NCBI GenBank assembly: GCA_045629045.1
Contig: JAZQQM010000053.1
Coordinates: forward strand, 1-50,436
Direction: 5' to 3'
Length of the DNA: 50,436 bases
From: JAILLW01 sp045629045
GTDB lineage: Bacteria; Bacillota; Clostridia; Lachnospirales; Lachnospiraceae
Part shown: positions 7,840 through 16,611 of the stretch, piece after piece
How the letters are laid out: every line of letters begins with the position of its first letter
Position numbering within the stretch: the stretch's first letter is position 1
Notes under the pieces: model-generated
The model's input: the letters and a program-made list of their open reading frames with translations, nothing else
Told to the model about the DNA's origin: nothing
Databases searched by the model: none
Program-made: the position numbers and the translations under genes

Positions 7840-8689
7840 TATTTTTAAAGGCTACAGAGTATCGGTTGATGATGATTCCAGAGTGGTTGATGTCAGCCAG
7901 ACTCTTCAAAGGCGTTTGCAGGAAGAGGAAGAAAGAAGAATTCGCCTTCAGGCAATTTCAAATGAAGGCTATGATTCGGATGAGTTCTTTGAGGGACTGC
8001 CGATAGCGGATAACCTTGATGCAATTTTGGATGAGGATGCCGAGAGTGCTGTAATAAAAGCCGAAAGTCAGGAAGAACTTAATAGGGTTAATGAGGAACT
8101 GGAAAACGCCAGACTGGAGATTGAAGAGGCTAAGAATCAGGCCGAAGCTATTATAGCAAATGCCAACATCGAGGCGGACAGCATTAAAGAAAAAGCATAT
8201 TCCGACGGCCATGCGGAAGGCTATAATGCGGGAATGGCACAGGCTCAGAGTGAGATGGAAGATGCCAGGAACCTCCTTAACATGGAATCGGAAGCTCTTC
8301 ATAAGGACTATGAGGAAAAAGTATTTTCTTTGGAACCTAAGTTCATAGATGCACTTACCGATATTTATGAGCATATTTTCAGAGTTGATCTTGATACTTA
8401 TCGTAATGTTGTATCATCTCTTCTGGTAGATGCGATTAACGGTTCGGATAATGCCAAGAACGTTACTGTTCACGTGTGCAGGGAAGATTATCAAAGAATA
8501 GTGGATCAAAAGGATGAGATACTTGCTGAAACGGGAATGTCCCCCGAAAGCGTAGAGTTTATTCAGGATGCCACACTTGGAGAAGCCTGTTGCTTTATTG
8601 AAACCGAAAACGGTGTTTTTGACTGTTCGCTTGAAACAGAACTTAAAGAACTGAAACGAAAACTGATGCTTCTTGCTTATCGTAAATAA
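7832..8689 (+). CDS. fliH: Flagellar assembly protein FliH (export ATPase regulator)
   Basis: Peripheral stator-like partner of the FliI ATPase (285 aa). The N-terminus (MSNIFKGYRV) is a short conserved block, followed by a long Glu/Gln/Arg-rich coiled coil (about residues 30-160) and a C-terminal FliH/V-ATPase-E-like domain. The start is a TTG at 7832 inside the end of fliG, 11 bp after GGAGGTGA; no ATG sits at a suitable place. Its stop overlaps the fliI start by one base (TAATG). Confidence 0.9.
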   Translation: MSNIFKGYRVSVDDDSRVVDVSQTLQRRLQEEEERRIRLQAISNEGYDSDEFFEGLPIADNLDAILDEDAESAVIKAESQEELNRVNEELENARLEIEEAKNQAEAIIANANIEADSIKEKAYSDGHAEGYNAGMAQAQSEMEDARNLLNMESEALHKDYEEKVFSLEPKFIDALTDIYEHIFRVDLDTYRNVVSSLLVDAINGSDNAKNVTVHVCREDYQRIVDQKDEILAETGMSPESVEFIQDATLGEACCFIETENGVFDCSLETELKELKRKLMLLAYRK

Positions 8690-10008
8690 TGGATTTAAAT
8701 ATCGATTTTGAAAAATATAACAGTATATACGGACAAAGACTTTTTAAGGTTAGAGGTAAAGTGGTTAATGCTGTCGGACTTACGATTGAGGCGGCAGGCC
8801 CCCAGGCTAAGATGGGTGACCTTTGCTATATTTATCCGAGCAACCTTTCGGAAAGTACCAAGCCTGCCTTGGCGGAAGTGGTTGGATTTAAAGAAGGCAA
8901 AAACCTCCTTATGCCCTATGACAAAATAGAAGGAATAGGCCCGGGCTCCAGTGTGGAGAATTCGGGGCATCCTTTGACGGTCAGGGTTGATGATTCTCTT
9001 TTGGGACATACTTTGGACGGACTCGGAAGACCGAGCGAACCTGTGGAGTATGCAGGGGTTGAGTATTCTGTTGAAGCAGGAGCACCCGATCCTATGAAGC
9101 GTAAGATTATTGCAGATGTGCTGCCCCTTGGGGTAAAGGCTGTTGACGGCCTTATTACCGTAGGTAAGGGACAAAGAATAGGAATATTTGCAGGCTCCGG
9201 TGTAGGAAAATCTACATTAATGGGAATGTTTGCAAGAAACACAAAAGCTGACATAAATGTTATTGCCCTTATAGGCGAACGTGGAAGAGAAGTAAGAGAG
9301 TTTATCGAAAGAGACTTAGGACCGGAAGGAATGGCCCGTTCCGTAGTTGTTATAGCAACTTCGGATAAACCTGCTCTTGAAAGAAAAAAAGCGGCACAGA
9401 CAGCTACGGCTATTGCGGAGTATTTTAGGGACCAGGGTAAGGATGTACTTCTTATGATGGACTCAATGACACGATTCTGTATGGCCCAGCGTGAAATAGG
9501 ACTTGCGTCGGGAGAACCTCCCGTATCAAGAGGATATCCGCCTTCGGTATATTCGGAACTTCCCAAACTGCTTGAGAGAGCGGGCTGTGATGATAAGGGT
9601 TCCATAACGGGACTGTATACCGTTTTGGTAGACGGTGATGACTTTAATGAACCTATTACCGATACGGCAAGATCGATTCTTGACGGACATATTATGCTTG
9701 ACAGACGTCTTGCACATAAAAATCATTATCCTGCTATTGATGTGTTGCAGAGTATAAGCCGATGCATGTCCCAGATTGCAACGAAAGAACATAAGGCAGC
9801 AGCCGGCAAACTAAAAAATGTACTTGCTACATACAGCGAAGCTGAAGACCTTATTAATATAGGCGCGTACAAATCGGGCTCAAATCCCGATATAGATTAT
9901 GCAATAGAAAAGATAAAAGCTGTTAACGGTTTCCTGATGCAGGCGACTGATGAAAAATATGATTTTGACAATATAGTCGAATTGCTTTCGCAATTGTTTG
10001 AAGATTAA
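8689..10008 (+). CDS. fliI: Flagellum-specific export ATPase FliI
   Basis: F1-beta-like ATPase (439 aa) that unfolds and feeds flagellar substrates into the export gate. Walker A is GSGVGKST near residue 168, preceded by the conserved VKAVDGLITVGKGQR. The Walker B region reads DVLLMMDSMTRFCMAQREIG, and SGEPPVSRGYPPSVYSELPK is the catalytic-loop signature of the FliI/YscN group. Full length. Coupled to fliH by a TAATG overlap; fliJ starts 2 bp after its stop. Confidence 0.97.
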   Translation: MDLNIDFEKYNSIYGQRLFKVRGKVVNAVGLTIEAAGPQAKMGDLCYIYPSNLSESTKPALAEVVGFKEGKNLLMPYDKIEGIGPGSSVENSGHPLTVRVDDSLLGHTLDGLGRPSEPVEYAGVEYSVEAGAPDPMKRKIIADVLPLGVKAVDGLITVGKGQRIGIFAGSGVGKSTLMGMFARNTKADINVIALIGERGREVREFIERDLGPEGMARSVVVIATSDKPALERKKAAQTATAIAEYFRDQGKDVLLMMDSMTRFCMAQREIGLASGEPPVSRGYPPSVYSELPKLLERAGCDDKGSITGLYTVLVDGDDFNEPITDTARSILDGHIMLDRRLAHKNHYPAIDVLQSISRCMSQIATKEHKAAAGKLKNVLATYSEAEDLINIGAYKSGSNPDIDYAIEKIKAVNGFLMQATDEKYDFDNIVELLSQLFED

Positions 10009-10010
10009 TT

Positions 10011-10454
10011 ATGGCTAAGTTCAAGTACAGAATGCAGAGCATTCTGAATATCAAAGAAAAATTGGAAGAGCAGGCCAAGAATGAATTCGCGGCAGCAAGA
10101 AGAAGGCTTGATGACGAGGAAGAAAAACTCGAAGAGTTAAAGCAAAGAAAGACCGGCTACGAAGAAGAAGGCCGAAGACTTAGGCTGAGTGCTCTTAACA
10201 TTCTTGATCTTACCGACAACAAGAATGCCATTGATACTATGGATGAGTATATAGCCCTCCAACAGATTGAGGTCAATAAGGCAGCAGCTCTATTGGAAGA
10301 AGCAAGAATAAAACTTACCGAAGCGATGAAGGAAGCCAAGATTCATAATCGTCTTCGCGAAAAGGCTTTTGAGGAGTTTAAGAAGGAAATAAACGCTCAG
10401 GAGTCAAAGGAAATAGATGAATTAACCAGTTACACATACGGACAAAAGAACTGA
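10011..10454 (+). CDS. fliJ: Flagellar export protein FliJ
   Basis: Coiled-coil central stalk of the export ATPase (147 aa). The sequence is nearly all charged alpha helix. It starts with the FliJ block MAKFKYRMQSILNIKEKLEEQAK and ends with the basic/acidic helix LREKAFEEFKKEINAQESKEIDEL. Assignment rests on this pattern and its place directly after fliI. Confidence 0.92.
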   Translation: MAKFKYRMQSILNIKEKLEEQAKNEFAAARRRLDDEEEKLEELKQRKTGYEEEGRRLRLSALNILDLTDNKNAIDTMDEYIALQQIEVNKAAALLEEARIKLTEAMKEAKIHNRLREKAFEEFKKEINAQESKEIDELTSYTYGQKN

Positions 10455-10506
10455 CATGGGTGTCGGAAATTATATCTTTGTCCATGGGTGACTAAGGAGC
10501 AAATAT

Positions 10507-11394
10507 ATGGCAGATGAGCAGAATACAGAGCTTACGCCCGAAAAGGCCAAAGCCGAGCATCAAAGGCTCAAGGATGAAAAGAAAAAATTAGCAAAAGAAC
10601 AAAAGGACCAGAAGAAGGCCGCGAAAGCCCGTGCAAAAGAAATCGAAGCTGAAGAAGCTCAACTTTATGAAGATGAGGAACAGGGCGGCGGTTCAGTATT
10701 TTTGATTACCTTTGTTATTGTTCTTATATGGATAGCCATTTTGTGTCTTGTTATAAAGCTTGACCTGGGTGGCTTTGGTTCAAGTGTATTAAAACCAATT
10801 CTTAAGGATGTGCCTGTTATAAATCTTATATTGCCTGCAGGAACCGAAGCTGTGGTGGGCGATGAAGAATCGGGAGCATACGGCGGATATTCGGATCTTA
10901 AGGAGGCGGTTGATTATATTAAGGAACTTGAACTTGAACTTGAAAGAGCAAATTCTGCAAATTCGGTAAGTTCTGAAGATATAGCAGCTATGAAAGCCGA
11001 AATCGAAAGATTGAAGACCTTTGAGGACGCACAGGTAGAATTCCAGAGAATTAAGACTCAGTTCTATGAAGAAGTGGTGTATGCCGAGAAGGGCCCCGGA
11101 ATCGAGGAGTATCAGAAGTATTATGAGTCGATTGACCCATCTACTGCTGAGTTTTTATACAAACAGGTTGTTTCACAGGAAGAAGAGACAGACGAAATTA
11201 AGAATTATGCTCAGGCGTATTCCGAAATGAAGCCTAAACAGGCAGCTGCCATCTTTGAGGGAATGACCGATAACTTAGACTTGGTAGCCAGAATTCTCGG
11301 CGTGATGCAGCCTGCGGAGCGCGGTGCCATCCTTGGCGCAATGGATTCCGAAATCGCTGCAAAAATTACAAAAATTATGGATCCCGAGTCTTAA
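10507..11394 (+). CDS. YlxF/MotE-like membrane protein with MgtE-N-type domain
   Basis: Single-pass membrane protein (295 aa): a charged Lys/Glu/Ala-rich cytoplasmic N-terminus (1-60), one transmembrane helix (about 64-86), a coiled coil (about 135-180) and a C-terminal helical domain (SEMKPKQAAAIFEGM...AERGAILGAM...AAKITKIM) of the MgtE N-terminal type. The same layout is found in YlxF of Bacillus, encoded between fliJ and fliK, and in stator chaperones of the MotE group. A role in stabilising a motor or export component is inferred. Its TAA is the -35 end of a SigD-like promoter for the next genes. Confidence 0.8.
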   Translation: MADEQNTELTPEKAKAEHQRLKDEKKKLAKEQKDQKKAAKARAKEIEAEEAQLYEDEEQGGGSVFLITFVIVLIWIAILCLVIKLDLGGFGSSVLKPILKDVPVINLILPAGTEAVVGDEESGAYGGYSDLKEAVDYIKELELELERANSANSVSSEDIAAMKAEIERLKTFEDAQVEFQRIKTQFYEEVVYAEKGPGIEEYQKYYESIDPSTAEFLYKQVVSQEEETDEIKNYAQAYSEMKPKQAAAIFEGMTDNLDLVARILGVMQPAERGAILGAMDSEIAAKITKIMDPES

Positions 11395-11418
11395 GTTATT
11401 TATATCTATGACCGATAT
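11392..11418 (+). promoter_or_regulatory. Internal SigD (sigma-28) type promoter before fliK
   Basis: TAAG (11392-11395), a 16-bp spacer and CCGATAT (11412-11418) match the SigD pattern TAAA-N15-GCCGATAT except one base in each box (TAAG; A instead of G before CCGATAT). It lies in the 64-bp gap before fliK. The sigma factor itself is encoded at 34048-34812. Confidence 0.6.
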
Positions 11419-11458
11419 ATAAGTAAGCACCTTAAAATTAAATAAAGGAGGAGAGCAT

Positions 11459-12868
11459 ATGACCAGTGCATCTGTAAAGGATCTAAATTCGCTTATGACC
11501 TTTATCAGCACTCCGGGAACCGGCAAAGCCGCACAGAGTAAAGGCAGTACGGAGTTCGGGGCATTGATGAGTAGAAGCGGTAATGATTCTGAAACAAACA
11601 TTGGAACTTCCAAAGATATCACTCCAAAGATGGAAGCAAAAGATGCTAAAGCTGACCTAAGTGCTAACCGCAGGGTTGACGTTAAGAACAAGACCTCCCA
11701 AACTACTTCGGAAACGGAATCGACAGACGTAAGTCCGGAAGATACGCAAAAAATGATTGATGCAGCAAATGAAGTGGTTAAGGAAGTAGCCAAAGAACTT
11801 GATGTTACGGAAGATGCGGTAAAGGAAGCAATGGAAGCTTTGGGATTGGAACTTATATCTTTGCTTGACCCGACTAATCTAAACAGTTTGGTCCTTGAGA
11901 TAACAGGTGAAGAGCCAATAGCTTTGGTAACAAACGAAAATCTCTTTAACACAGTCAAGAATCTGAGCTCTATGGTGGACGCCACTATAGCAGATTTAGC
12001 GGATGATATGGACATTGAAATTTCTGATGTCATCAGCAAGGTTGAACAAGCCGAGGTTCAACTTTCTAATACTCCGGAAACGCAAATGAGTGTCGAAGCT
12101 AATTCAGATTATGACGAAAAACCCGAGTTTGTGGTAAACATCCACACCGAGACTAAGGAAGTCAAGGCTGTAACGGATGAAAAGGGAAATGTGATAAACA
12201 CACAGTCCGTGGAAGTGACGGATGAGACCGCTACCATAGACAAGGTTGCTCCCAAAAGTGAAACCAAAAATGAATTCAAGCATGAATCCGCCGAGGATAA
12301 CGGTTCACATCTTATGGGACAGAGTAACAATTTGCTGAATGATTTAGTAAGCAGCACTCATGAGACCGCCACAGATATGGCGCCTCAACAATCGTTTTTC
12401 TCTAATGAAACTCAAGACATTATGAACCAGATAATGGATAACATTAAGGTTAATATAAAACCTGATGTTCAGGAACTGGAGATGCAGTTGCATCCCGAAT
12501 CTCTCGGTACAGTCAAAATCAATTTGGTAAATCATGCAGGAGAGATTACGGCAGAGTTTAAAGTTGCATCAGAGAACGTCAAAGAAGCAGTCGAAACCCA
12601 AATAGTTGAATTAAAGCAGGCCCTTAAGGACAGCGGCGTGAAGGTTGAAGCCGTCAGCGTATCGGTAGATACAAGCGGATTTGATTCAAACCTTTGGCAG
12701 GGCAAGGGCAACGATGATAACTTTGAACAGGATGACAGAAATAAAAGACCTCACAGAATTAACTTAAATGAGCTTGATGCTTTATTTGAGGATGAGGCAA
12801 GCGAAGAAGAAATCTTAGCAGCACAAATGATGGAGGTAAACGGAAATACCGTTGACTATCAGGCATAG
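11459..12868 (+). CDS. fliK: Flagellar hook-length control protein FliK
   Basis: Secreted molecular ruler (469 aa) that measures the hook and switches export specificity. The first ~320 residues are acidic, Thr/Ser/Asn-rich and low in complexity, as in FliK rulers. The C-terminal Flg_hook domain is recognisable near residues 325-415 (QELEMQLHPESLGTVKINL...VKEAVETQIVELKQAL). GGAGGAG precedes the ATG. It has its own SigD-like promoter and is followed by flgD, as usual. Confidence 0.92.
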   Translation: MTSASVKDLNSLMTFISTPGTGKAAQSKGSTEFGALMSRSGNDSETNIGTSKDITPKMEAKDAKADLSANRRVDVKNKTSQTTSETESTDVSPEDTQKMIDAANEVVKEVAKELDVTEDAVKEAMEALGLELISLLDPTNLNSLVLEITGEEPIALVTNENLFNTVKNLSSMVDATIADLADDMDIEISDVISKVEQAEVQLSNTPETQMSVEANSDYDEKPEFVVNIHTETKEVKAVTDEKGNVINTQSVEVTDETATIDKVAPKSETKNEFKHESAEDNGSHLMGQSNNLLNDLVSSTHETATDMAPQQSFFSNETQDIMNQIMDNIKVNIKPDVQELEMQLHPESLGTVKINLVNHAGEITAEFKVASENVKEAVETQIVELKQALKDSGVKVEAVSVSVDTSGFDSNLWQGKGNDDNFEQDDRNKRPHRINLNELDALFEDEASEEEILAAQMMEVNGNTVDYQA

Positions 12869-12891
12869 GATTTCTTGGAAAGGAGTATCAA

Positions 12892-13620
12892 ATGGCAGTT
12901 AGTGCAGTCATAAAAGACGGTAAAATTTTAGAAACAGCTTCACAGGTTTCTACATCAGGGGCTGCTTCACAGGTTTCACCGACTAACGGATATGATAAAG
13001 ATGCATTTTTGCAACTCCTGGTGGCTCAAATGAAATACCAAGATCCTCTGGAACCCACAGAGAACACGGAATATATTTCACAGTACGCTACATTCTCACA
13101 GGTTGAACAGCTTCAGAATATGGCAGGTTCGATGGATTTATACAGAGCCTCCGGAATGGTTGGACAGACGGTTCAGATAACAACCCAGGGCGCCGACGGT
13201 GAAGATAAATTCGTAGAAGGCGTTGTTGATTATGTTAAGTACGAAGCGGGAAAAGCATATGTTGCAGTTTCGGGTGAACTTTATGCATCGGGTGATGTTA
13301 CGGCAATCCTTGATAATGAATACAATACAGCATATGAACTTGCTCAGTCATTCATCAATGCGGTTGAAGAACTTCCGGCACTCGGAAATCTTACACTGGC
13401 AGATCAGGATACGATTTTCGGCCTGGCTGAAGGATACAATTCATTGAACTCTTACCAGAAGTCGATGATTGATGAAAAGTACTACAACAAACTTGCAGAG
13501 TATGTAGACAGAATGAATCAGATGGTTCAGGATTCGGAAGCATCTAAGAAGGCCAGGGAAGAAGAAAGCGAAAATGAAGGCGAGGGGGATGAGGCTGTAG
13601 AGCCCGTAACCGAAGCTTAA
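12892..13620 (+). CDS. flgD: Flagellar hook capping protein FlgD with unusual C-terminal module
   Basis: Hook-cap scaffold (242 aa). The N-terminal FlgD domain is clear: GYDKDAFLQLLVAQMKYQDP, ENTEYISQYATFSQVEQLQN and GMVGQTV, up to about residue 95. The usual C-terminal tudor and fibronectin-like hook domain is not evident. From about residue 140 there is instead a helical segment (LTLADQDTIFGLAEGYNSLN...DEKYYNKLAEYVDRM) resembling helical repeats of clostridial surface proteins, then a Glu-rich tail. The first half sets the call; the C-terminal assignment is my own pattern reading. Confidence 0.88.
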   Translation: MAVSAVIKDGKILETASQVSTSGAASQVSPTNGYDKDAFLQLLVAQMKYQDPLEPTENTEYISQYATFSQVEQLQNMAGSMDLYRASGMVGQTVQITTQGADGEDKFVEGVVDYVKYEAGKAYVAVSGELYASGDVTAILDNEYNTAYELAQSFINAVEELPALGNLTLADQDTIFGLAEGYNSLNSYQKSMIDEKYYNKLAEYVDRMNQMVQDSEASKKAREEESENEGEGDEAVEPVTEA

Positions 13621-13636
13621 TTTAGGAGGAGAGAAT

Positions 13637-14032
13637 ATGGATATTAACCAGGGAAGATTCTTATCCATAGAAAAGCTCCAGGACCAGTACCTTAACAATC
13701 AAAAAACATCTGTTTCAAATAAAACCGACGAAGGGATGTCCTTTTCGGATATCCTTTCGAAAAAGTCGGTTGAGTCTAACGAAGTAAAGTTTTCAAAACA
13801 TGCTTCAAGCAGACTATCAACGAGAAACATAGAACTCACACCCGAACAGATGGGAAGATTAAACGAGGGTGCCAAGAGAGCTTCTCTTAAAGGAATAAAA
13901 GAATCATTAGTGTTGGTTGATTCGTTAGCCTTTATAGTAAACGTACCAAGTAATACGGTAGTAACGGCAATGGACAACACGGAAACAAAAGATAATATTT
14001 TTACAAATATTGATGGTGCCGTAATAATGTAG
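13637..14032 (+). CDS. Flagellar operon protein of the TIGR02530 type
   Basis: Small conserved protein (131 aa) found between flgD and flgE in Firmicute fla operons. The core FSKHASSRLSTRNIELTPEQ and the following GAKRASLKGIKESLVLVDSLAFIVNV fit the TIGR02530 family, and NTVVTAMDN resembles its C-terminal end. No enzymatic motif is visible; a role in hook assembly is inferred from position. GGAGGAGA precedes the ATG. Confidence 0.85.
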   Translation: MDINQGRFLSIEKLQDQYLNNQKTSVSNKTDEGMSFSDILSKKSVESNEVKFSKHASSRLSTRNIELTPEQMGRLNEGAKRASLKGIKESLVLVDSLAFIVNVPSNTVVTAMDNTETKDNIFTNIDGAVIM

Positions 14033-14052
14033 CCGGACCTTATGGAGGCTAA

Positions 14053-14105
14053 GGCTTTTGAATGACAGATAAAGCCAAACGGCAAAAGCCCCGAAATGAT
14101 TCGGG
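14053..14105 (+). promoter_or_regulatory. Structured intercistronic leader before flgE
   Basis: The 97-nt gap holds two consecutive stem-loops: GGCTTTTG (14053-14060) with CAAAAGCC (14083-14090), and CCCGAA (14090-14095) with TTCGGG (14100-14105) around ATGA. A competing stem GCC-AAAC-GGC (14074-14083) lies inside the first loop. The flgE ribosome site (AAGGAGG) follows 8 bases later. No U-tract, so not a terminator. It did not fit the GEMM c-di-GMP riboswitch pattern when compared by eye. Confidence 0.5.
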
Positions 14106-14129
14106 CAACTGGAAGGAGGTCAATTAATT

Positions 14130-15470
14130 ATGATGAGATCACTTTATTCTGGTGTTGCAGGTCTTAAGACACACCAGACAAGAATGGACGTAATCGGTAA
14201 TAATATCGCAAACGTTAACACAACAGCATATAAGTCTCAGTCAATGACTTTTTCGGATTTGATGTATCAGACGACACAGGCTGCTTCAGGTGCTAATCCC
14301 ACAACAGGTGTCGGCGGTGTAAATGCCCGCCAGATAGGTCTTGGTGCCAAGACTGCATCTATTAAGACAGCAATCACATCTCAGGGTGCTTCACAAACGA
14401 CGAACGATCCTTTTGATTTGATGATTACCGGAGATAACTTCTTCGTAGTAAGTAACGGTTCGGAAAACTTCTTTACAAGAGACGGTTCGTTCTATGTAGA
14501 CGGTGTAGGTAACCTTTGTATGACATCAACAGGTTATAATGTAATGGGATGGCTTTGTGATGAAACCACAGGCGAAATCAAACAGGATATTGTTAAACCT
14601 CTTCAGATTATGTCTGCCAAGTATTTAACATATGAACCCGAAGCTACAACACTTGCTCAGATGTCAGGTATCGTTGACAGCTTTGACACAAATATTACCA
14701 ATTCCGGCGGTAAGCTGGTAACCCTTGATTTTTATGATAATCTCGGATTTAAGTATACGGCGATGTTCAGTATTCATGATGATGCTGCAGGTACATTAAC
14801 AGACGGTAATTTTAAATTACAGCTTGATGCCATAAAGGATCCTCAGGGAACACCTATTGCAGATATATCGAGCGTAACTCCTGCATCTATCACATTAAAC
14901 TTCAGTACAACGGACGGTAAACTCCTTGGTATCGATGGAGGAACGGATTTGTCGTTTGTACTTGATTGCGCAGGACTTGGCCCTAACTTCCCTGCAACAG
15001 GCGGAATTACCGTTGATTGTACCGCAATGAGCAATTTAAATAATAACGGTGCTTCTACAACAGTAGCAACGAGAGGTTCCGATAAAGGTCTTGGTTCAGG
15101 TCGTATGCTTGGTGAAATGTCAGGTGTAGCTATCCAGAAGGATGGTAAGATTTACGCAACATATGACAATGGTATGTCAAGATTGTTAGGACAGATTGCA
15201 ACAGCGTCTTTTGCTAATGCATCAGGTCTTGAAAAACAGGGTGACAACCTCTACAGTTCAACACAGAACTCAGGCGATTTCGACGGTATCGGTGTTGATA
15301 TTACGGCAGGTGGAGGATACATGAACTCCGGTGTACTTGAAATGTCCAATGTAGACCTTTCGGCAGAGTTCACCGAAATGATTACAACACAGCGTGGTTT
15401 CCAGGCTAACTCGCGTATCATTACAGTATCCGATACATTACTTGAAGAATTAACTAACTTAAAGAGATAA
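14130..15470 (+). CDS. flgE: Flagellar hook protein FlgE
   Basis: Hook subunit (446 aa). The N-terminal axial-protein signature is MMRSLYSGVAGLKTHQTRMD followed by GNNIANVNTTAYKSQ; GDNFFVV near residue 110 begins the FlgE/F/G core. The C-terminal flg_bbr motif reads NVDLSAEFTEMITTQRGFQANSRIITVSD. The middle region (170-340) is the variable surface domain. An AAGGAGG site lies before the start. The N-terminus alone could suggest FlgG, but length and position after flgD indicate the hook protein. Confidence 0.93.
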   Translation: MMRSLYSGVAGLKTHQTRMDVIGNNIANVNTTAYKSQSMTFSDLMYQTTQAASGANPTTGVGGVNARQIGLGAKTASIKTAITSQGASQTTNDPFDLMITGDNFFVVSNGSENFFTRDGSFYVDGVGNLCMTSTGYNVMGWLCDETTGEIKQDIVKPLQIMSAKYLTYEPEATTLAQMSGIVDSFDTNITNSGGKLVTLDFYDNLGFKYTAMFSIHDDAAGTLTDGNFKLQLDAIKDPQGTPIADISSVTPASITLNFSTTDGKLLGIDGGTDLSFVLDCAGLGPNFPATGGITVDCTAMSNLNNNGASTTVATRGSDKGLGSGRMLGEMSGVAIQKDGKIYATYDNGMSRLLGQIATASFANASGLEKQGDNLYSSTQNSGDFDGIGVDITAGGGYMNSGVLEMSNVDLSAEFTEMITTQRGFQANSRIITVSDTLLEELTNLKR

Positions 15471-15497
15471 TTAAGTTAATTATTAACCAAATAATCG

Positions 15498-15535
15498 GCA
15501 GCTCAGGGAAAGAGAAAACTCTTTCCCTATTCTGC
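15498..15535 (+). promoter_or_regulatory. Strong hairpin between flgE and flbD
   Basis: GCAG (15498-15501) pairs with CTGC (15532-15535) and, after a 3x3 internal loop, AGGGAAAGAG (15505-15514) pairs perfectly with CTCTTTCCCT (15519-15528) around AAAA. No run of Ts follows, so it is not a standard terminator. It may stabilise the 3' end of the hook mRNA or partly attenuate transcription. Confidence 0.7.
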
Positions 15536-15607
15536 TATTAAAGTCAGTACTACATTTTAGAGAATTATCTAACTAATTTATATCTTTGTACTAAAGGAAG
15601 GAAACAT

Positions 15608-15790
15608 ATGATTGAATTGACTAAATTGGGTGGACAAAAGGTACTTGTTAATCCGGATTTGATGGAATTGGTGGAAGAAACACCAGATACTGTGGTTGCC
15701 TTCACTACAGGACGCAAGATAATCGTAAAAGAAAGTAGACAAGACATCATAAATTTAGTAAAATCGTATAGAAAGGATATCTTTGCCTAA
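15608..15790 (+). CDS. flbD: Flagellar FlbD family protein
   Basis: Small protein (60 aa) of the FlbD/SwrD family, which in Bacillus raises motor torque. MIELTKLGGQKVLVNPDLMELVEETPDTVV and the Gly-Arg-Lys stretch at residue 36 match the family. It stands between flgE and motA, the usual place. AAGGAAGG precedes the ATG. Confidence 0.92.
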   Translation: MIELTKLGGQKVLVNPDLMELVEETPDTVVAFTTGRKIIVKESRQDIINLVKSYRKDIFA

Positions 15791-15816
15791 AAGCAAAGAA
15801 AGGATAGGAAGTAAAA

Positions 15817-16611
15817 GTGGATTTAGCGTCTCTATTAGGATTCGTCTTATGCTTCGGCATGATTATTTTCGGTGTTGCGACATCGGCCGGACTGGAAAAT
15901 ATCGGTAGATATATTGACGTACCTTCTGTAATTATTACATTCGGTGGTGCATTCTTTGCGGTTATGTGTATGAACTCTATGCAGGGGTACATAGGCGGTC
16001 TTAAGACATTTACACTTATTTTCAAAACACCGTCTCTGGATGTCAAGTCTATGATTCAGAAAATCATAGATTTATCGAATGTTGCCCGTAAAGAAGGCTT
16101 GCTGTCTTTGGAAGAAGCAGCAGGTGAACTTGATGATGCCTTCATGAAAAAGGGCATCCTTCTTATCGTTGACGGTACGGATCCTGATCTTGTACGTGGA
16201 ATTATGGAGACTGAACTATATGCCACGGAGGACCGACATAAATCAAATATTCAGTTCTGGGACGATCTTGGTGCCATGGGACCTGCCTGGGGTATGATCG
16301 GTACACTCCTTGGACTTGTTAATATGTTATATAACATGGATGATGCTTCGGCAATCGGACCTGCTATGGCCGTTGCCCTGATTACAACATTGTACGGTTC
16401 TATGCTTGCCAACTGGATATGTGCTCCCGTAGCAGGTAAGTTAAAGCTTAACAATGCAAACGAAACTACCATGAAAACTATTATGATCGAGGGCCTCTTA
16501 TCTATACAGGCAGGTGAGAACCCCCGTGTTATCGAAGAGAAACTTAAATCATTCTTAGCACCTGCAGACAGAGCATCTACAGGAACAGAGGATGGAGGAG
16601 AGGATGGCTAA
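15817..16611 (+). CDS. motA: Flagellar stator protein MotA
   Basis: Stator ion-channel subunit (264 aa) with four membrane segments, the last two around 150-200. The conserved region AMGPAWGMIGTLLGLVNML contains the channel proline, and the cytoplasmic loop carries the charged stretch that contacts FliG. The start is a GTG at 15817 behind AGGATAGGAAG. The 3' end overlaps motB by 8 bp, so stator subunits are coupled. Confidence 0.95.
   Translation: MDLASLLGFVLCFGMIIFGVATSAGLENIGRYIDVPSVIITFGGAFFAVMCMNSMQGYIGGLKTFTLIFKTPSLDVKSMIQKIIDLSNVARKEGLLSLEEAAGELDDAFMKKGILLIVDGTDPDLVRGIMETELYATEDRHKSNIQFWDDLGAMGPAWGMIGTLLGLVNMLYNMDDASAIGPAMAVALITTLYGSMLANWICAPVAGKLKLNNANETTMKTIMIEGLLSIQAGENPRVIEEKLKSFLAPADRASTGTEDGGEDG

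Noticed and set aside
8338..8364. SigD-like promoter inside fliH (TAAG-N16-CCGATAT)
   Set aside because: It lies in mid-gene with an imperfect -35 box, and CCGATAT arises easily from Thr-Asp-Ile codons. No intergenic context supports it.
14033..14129. GEMM-type c-di-GMP riboswitch before flgE
   Set aside because: The words AAAGCC-AAAC-GGC recall parts of the motif, but the GAAA-capped helix and its partner helix cannot be laid out in the right order.
15498..15535. Terminator of the flgE transcript
   Set aside because: Strong stem but no U-tract after it, and downstream flbD-motAB have no separate clear promoter.
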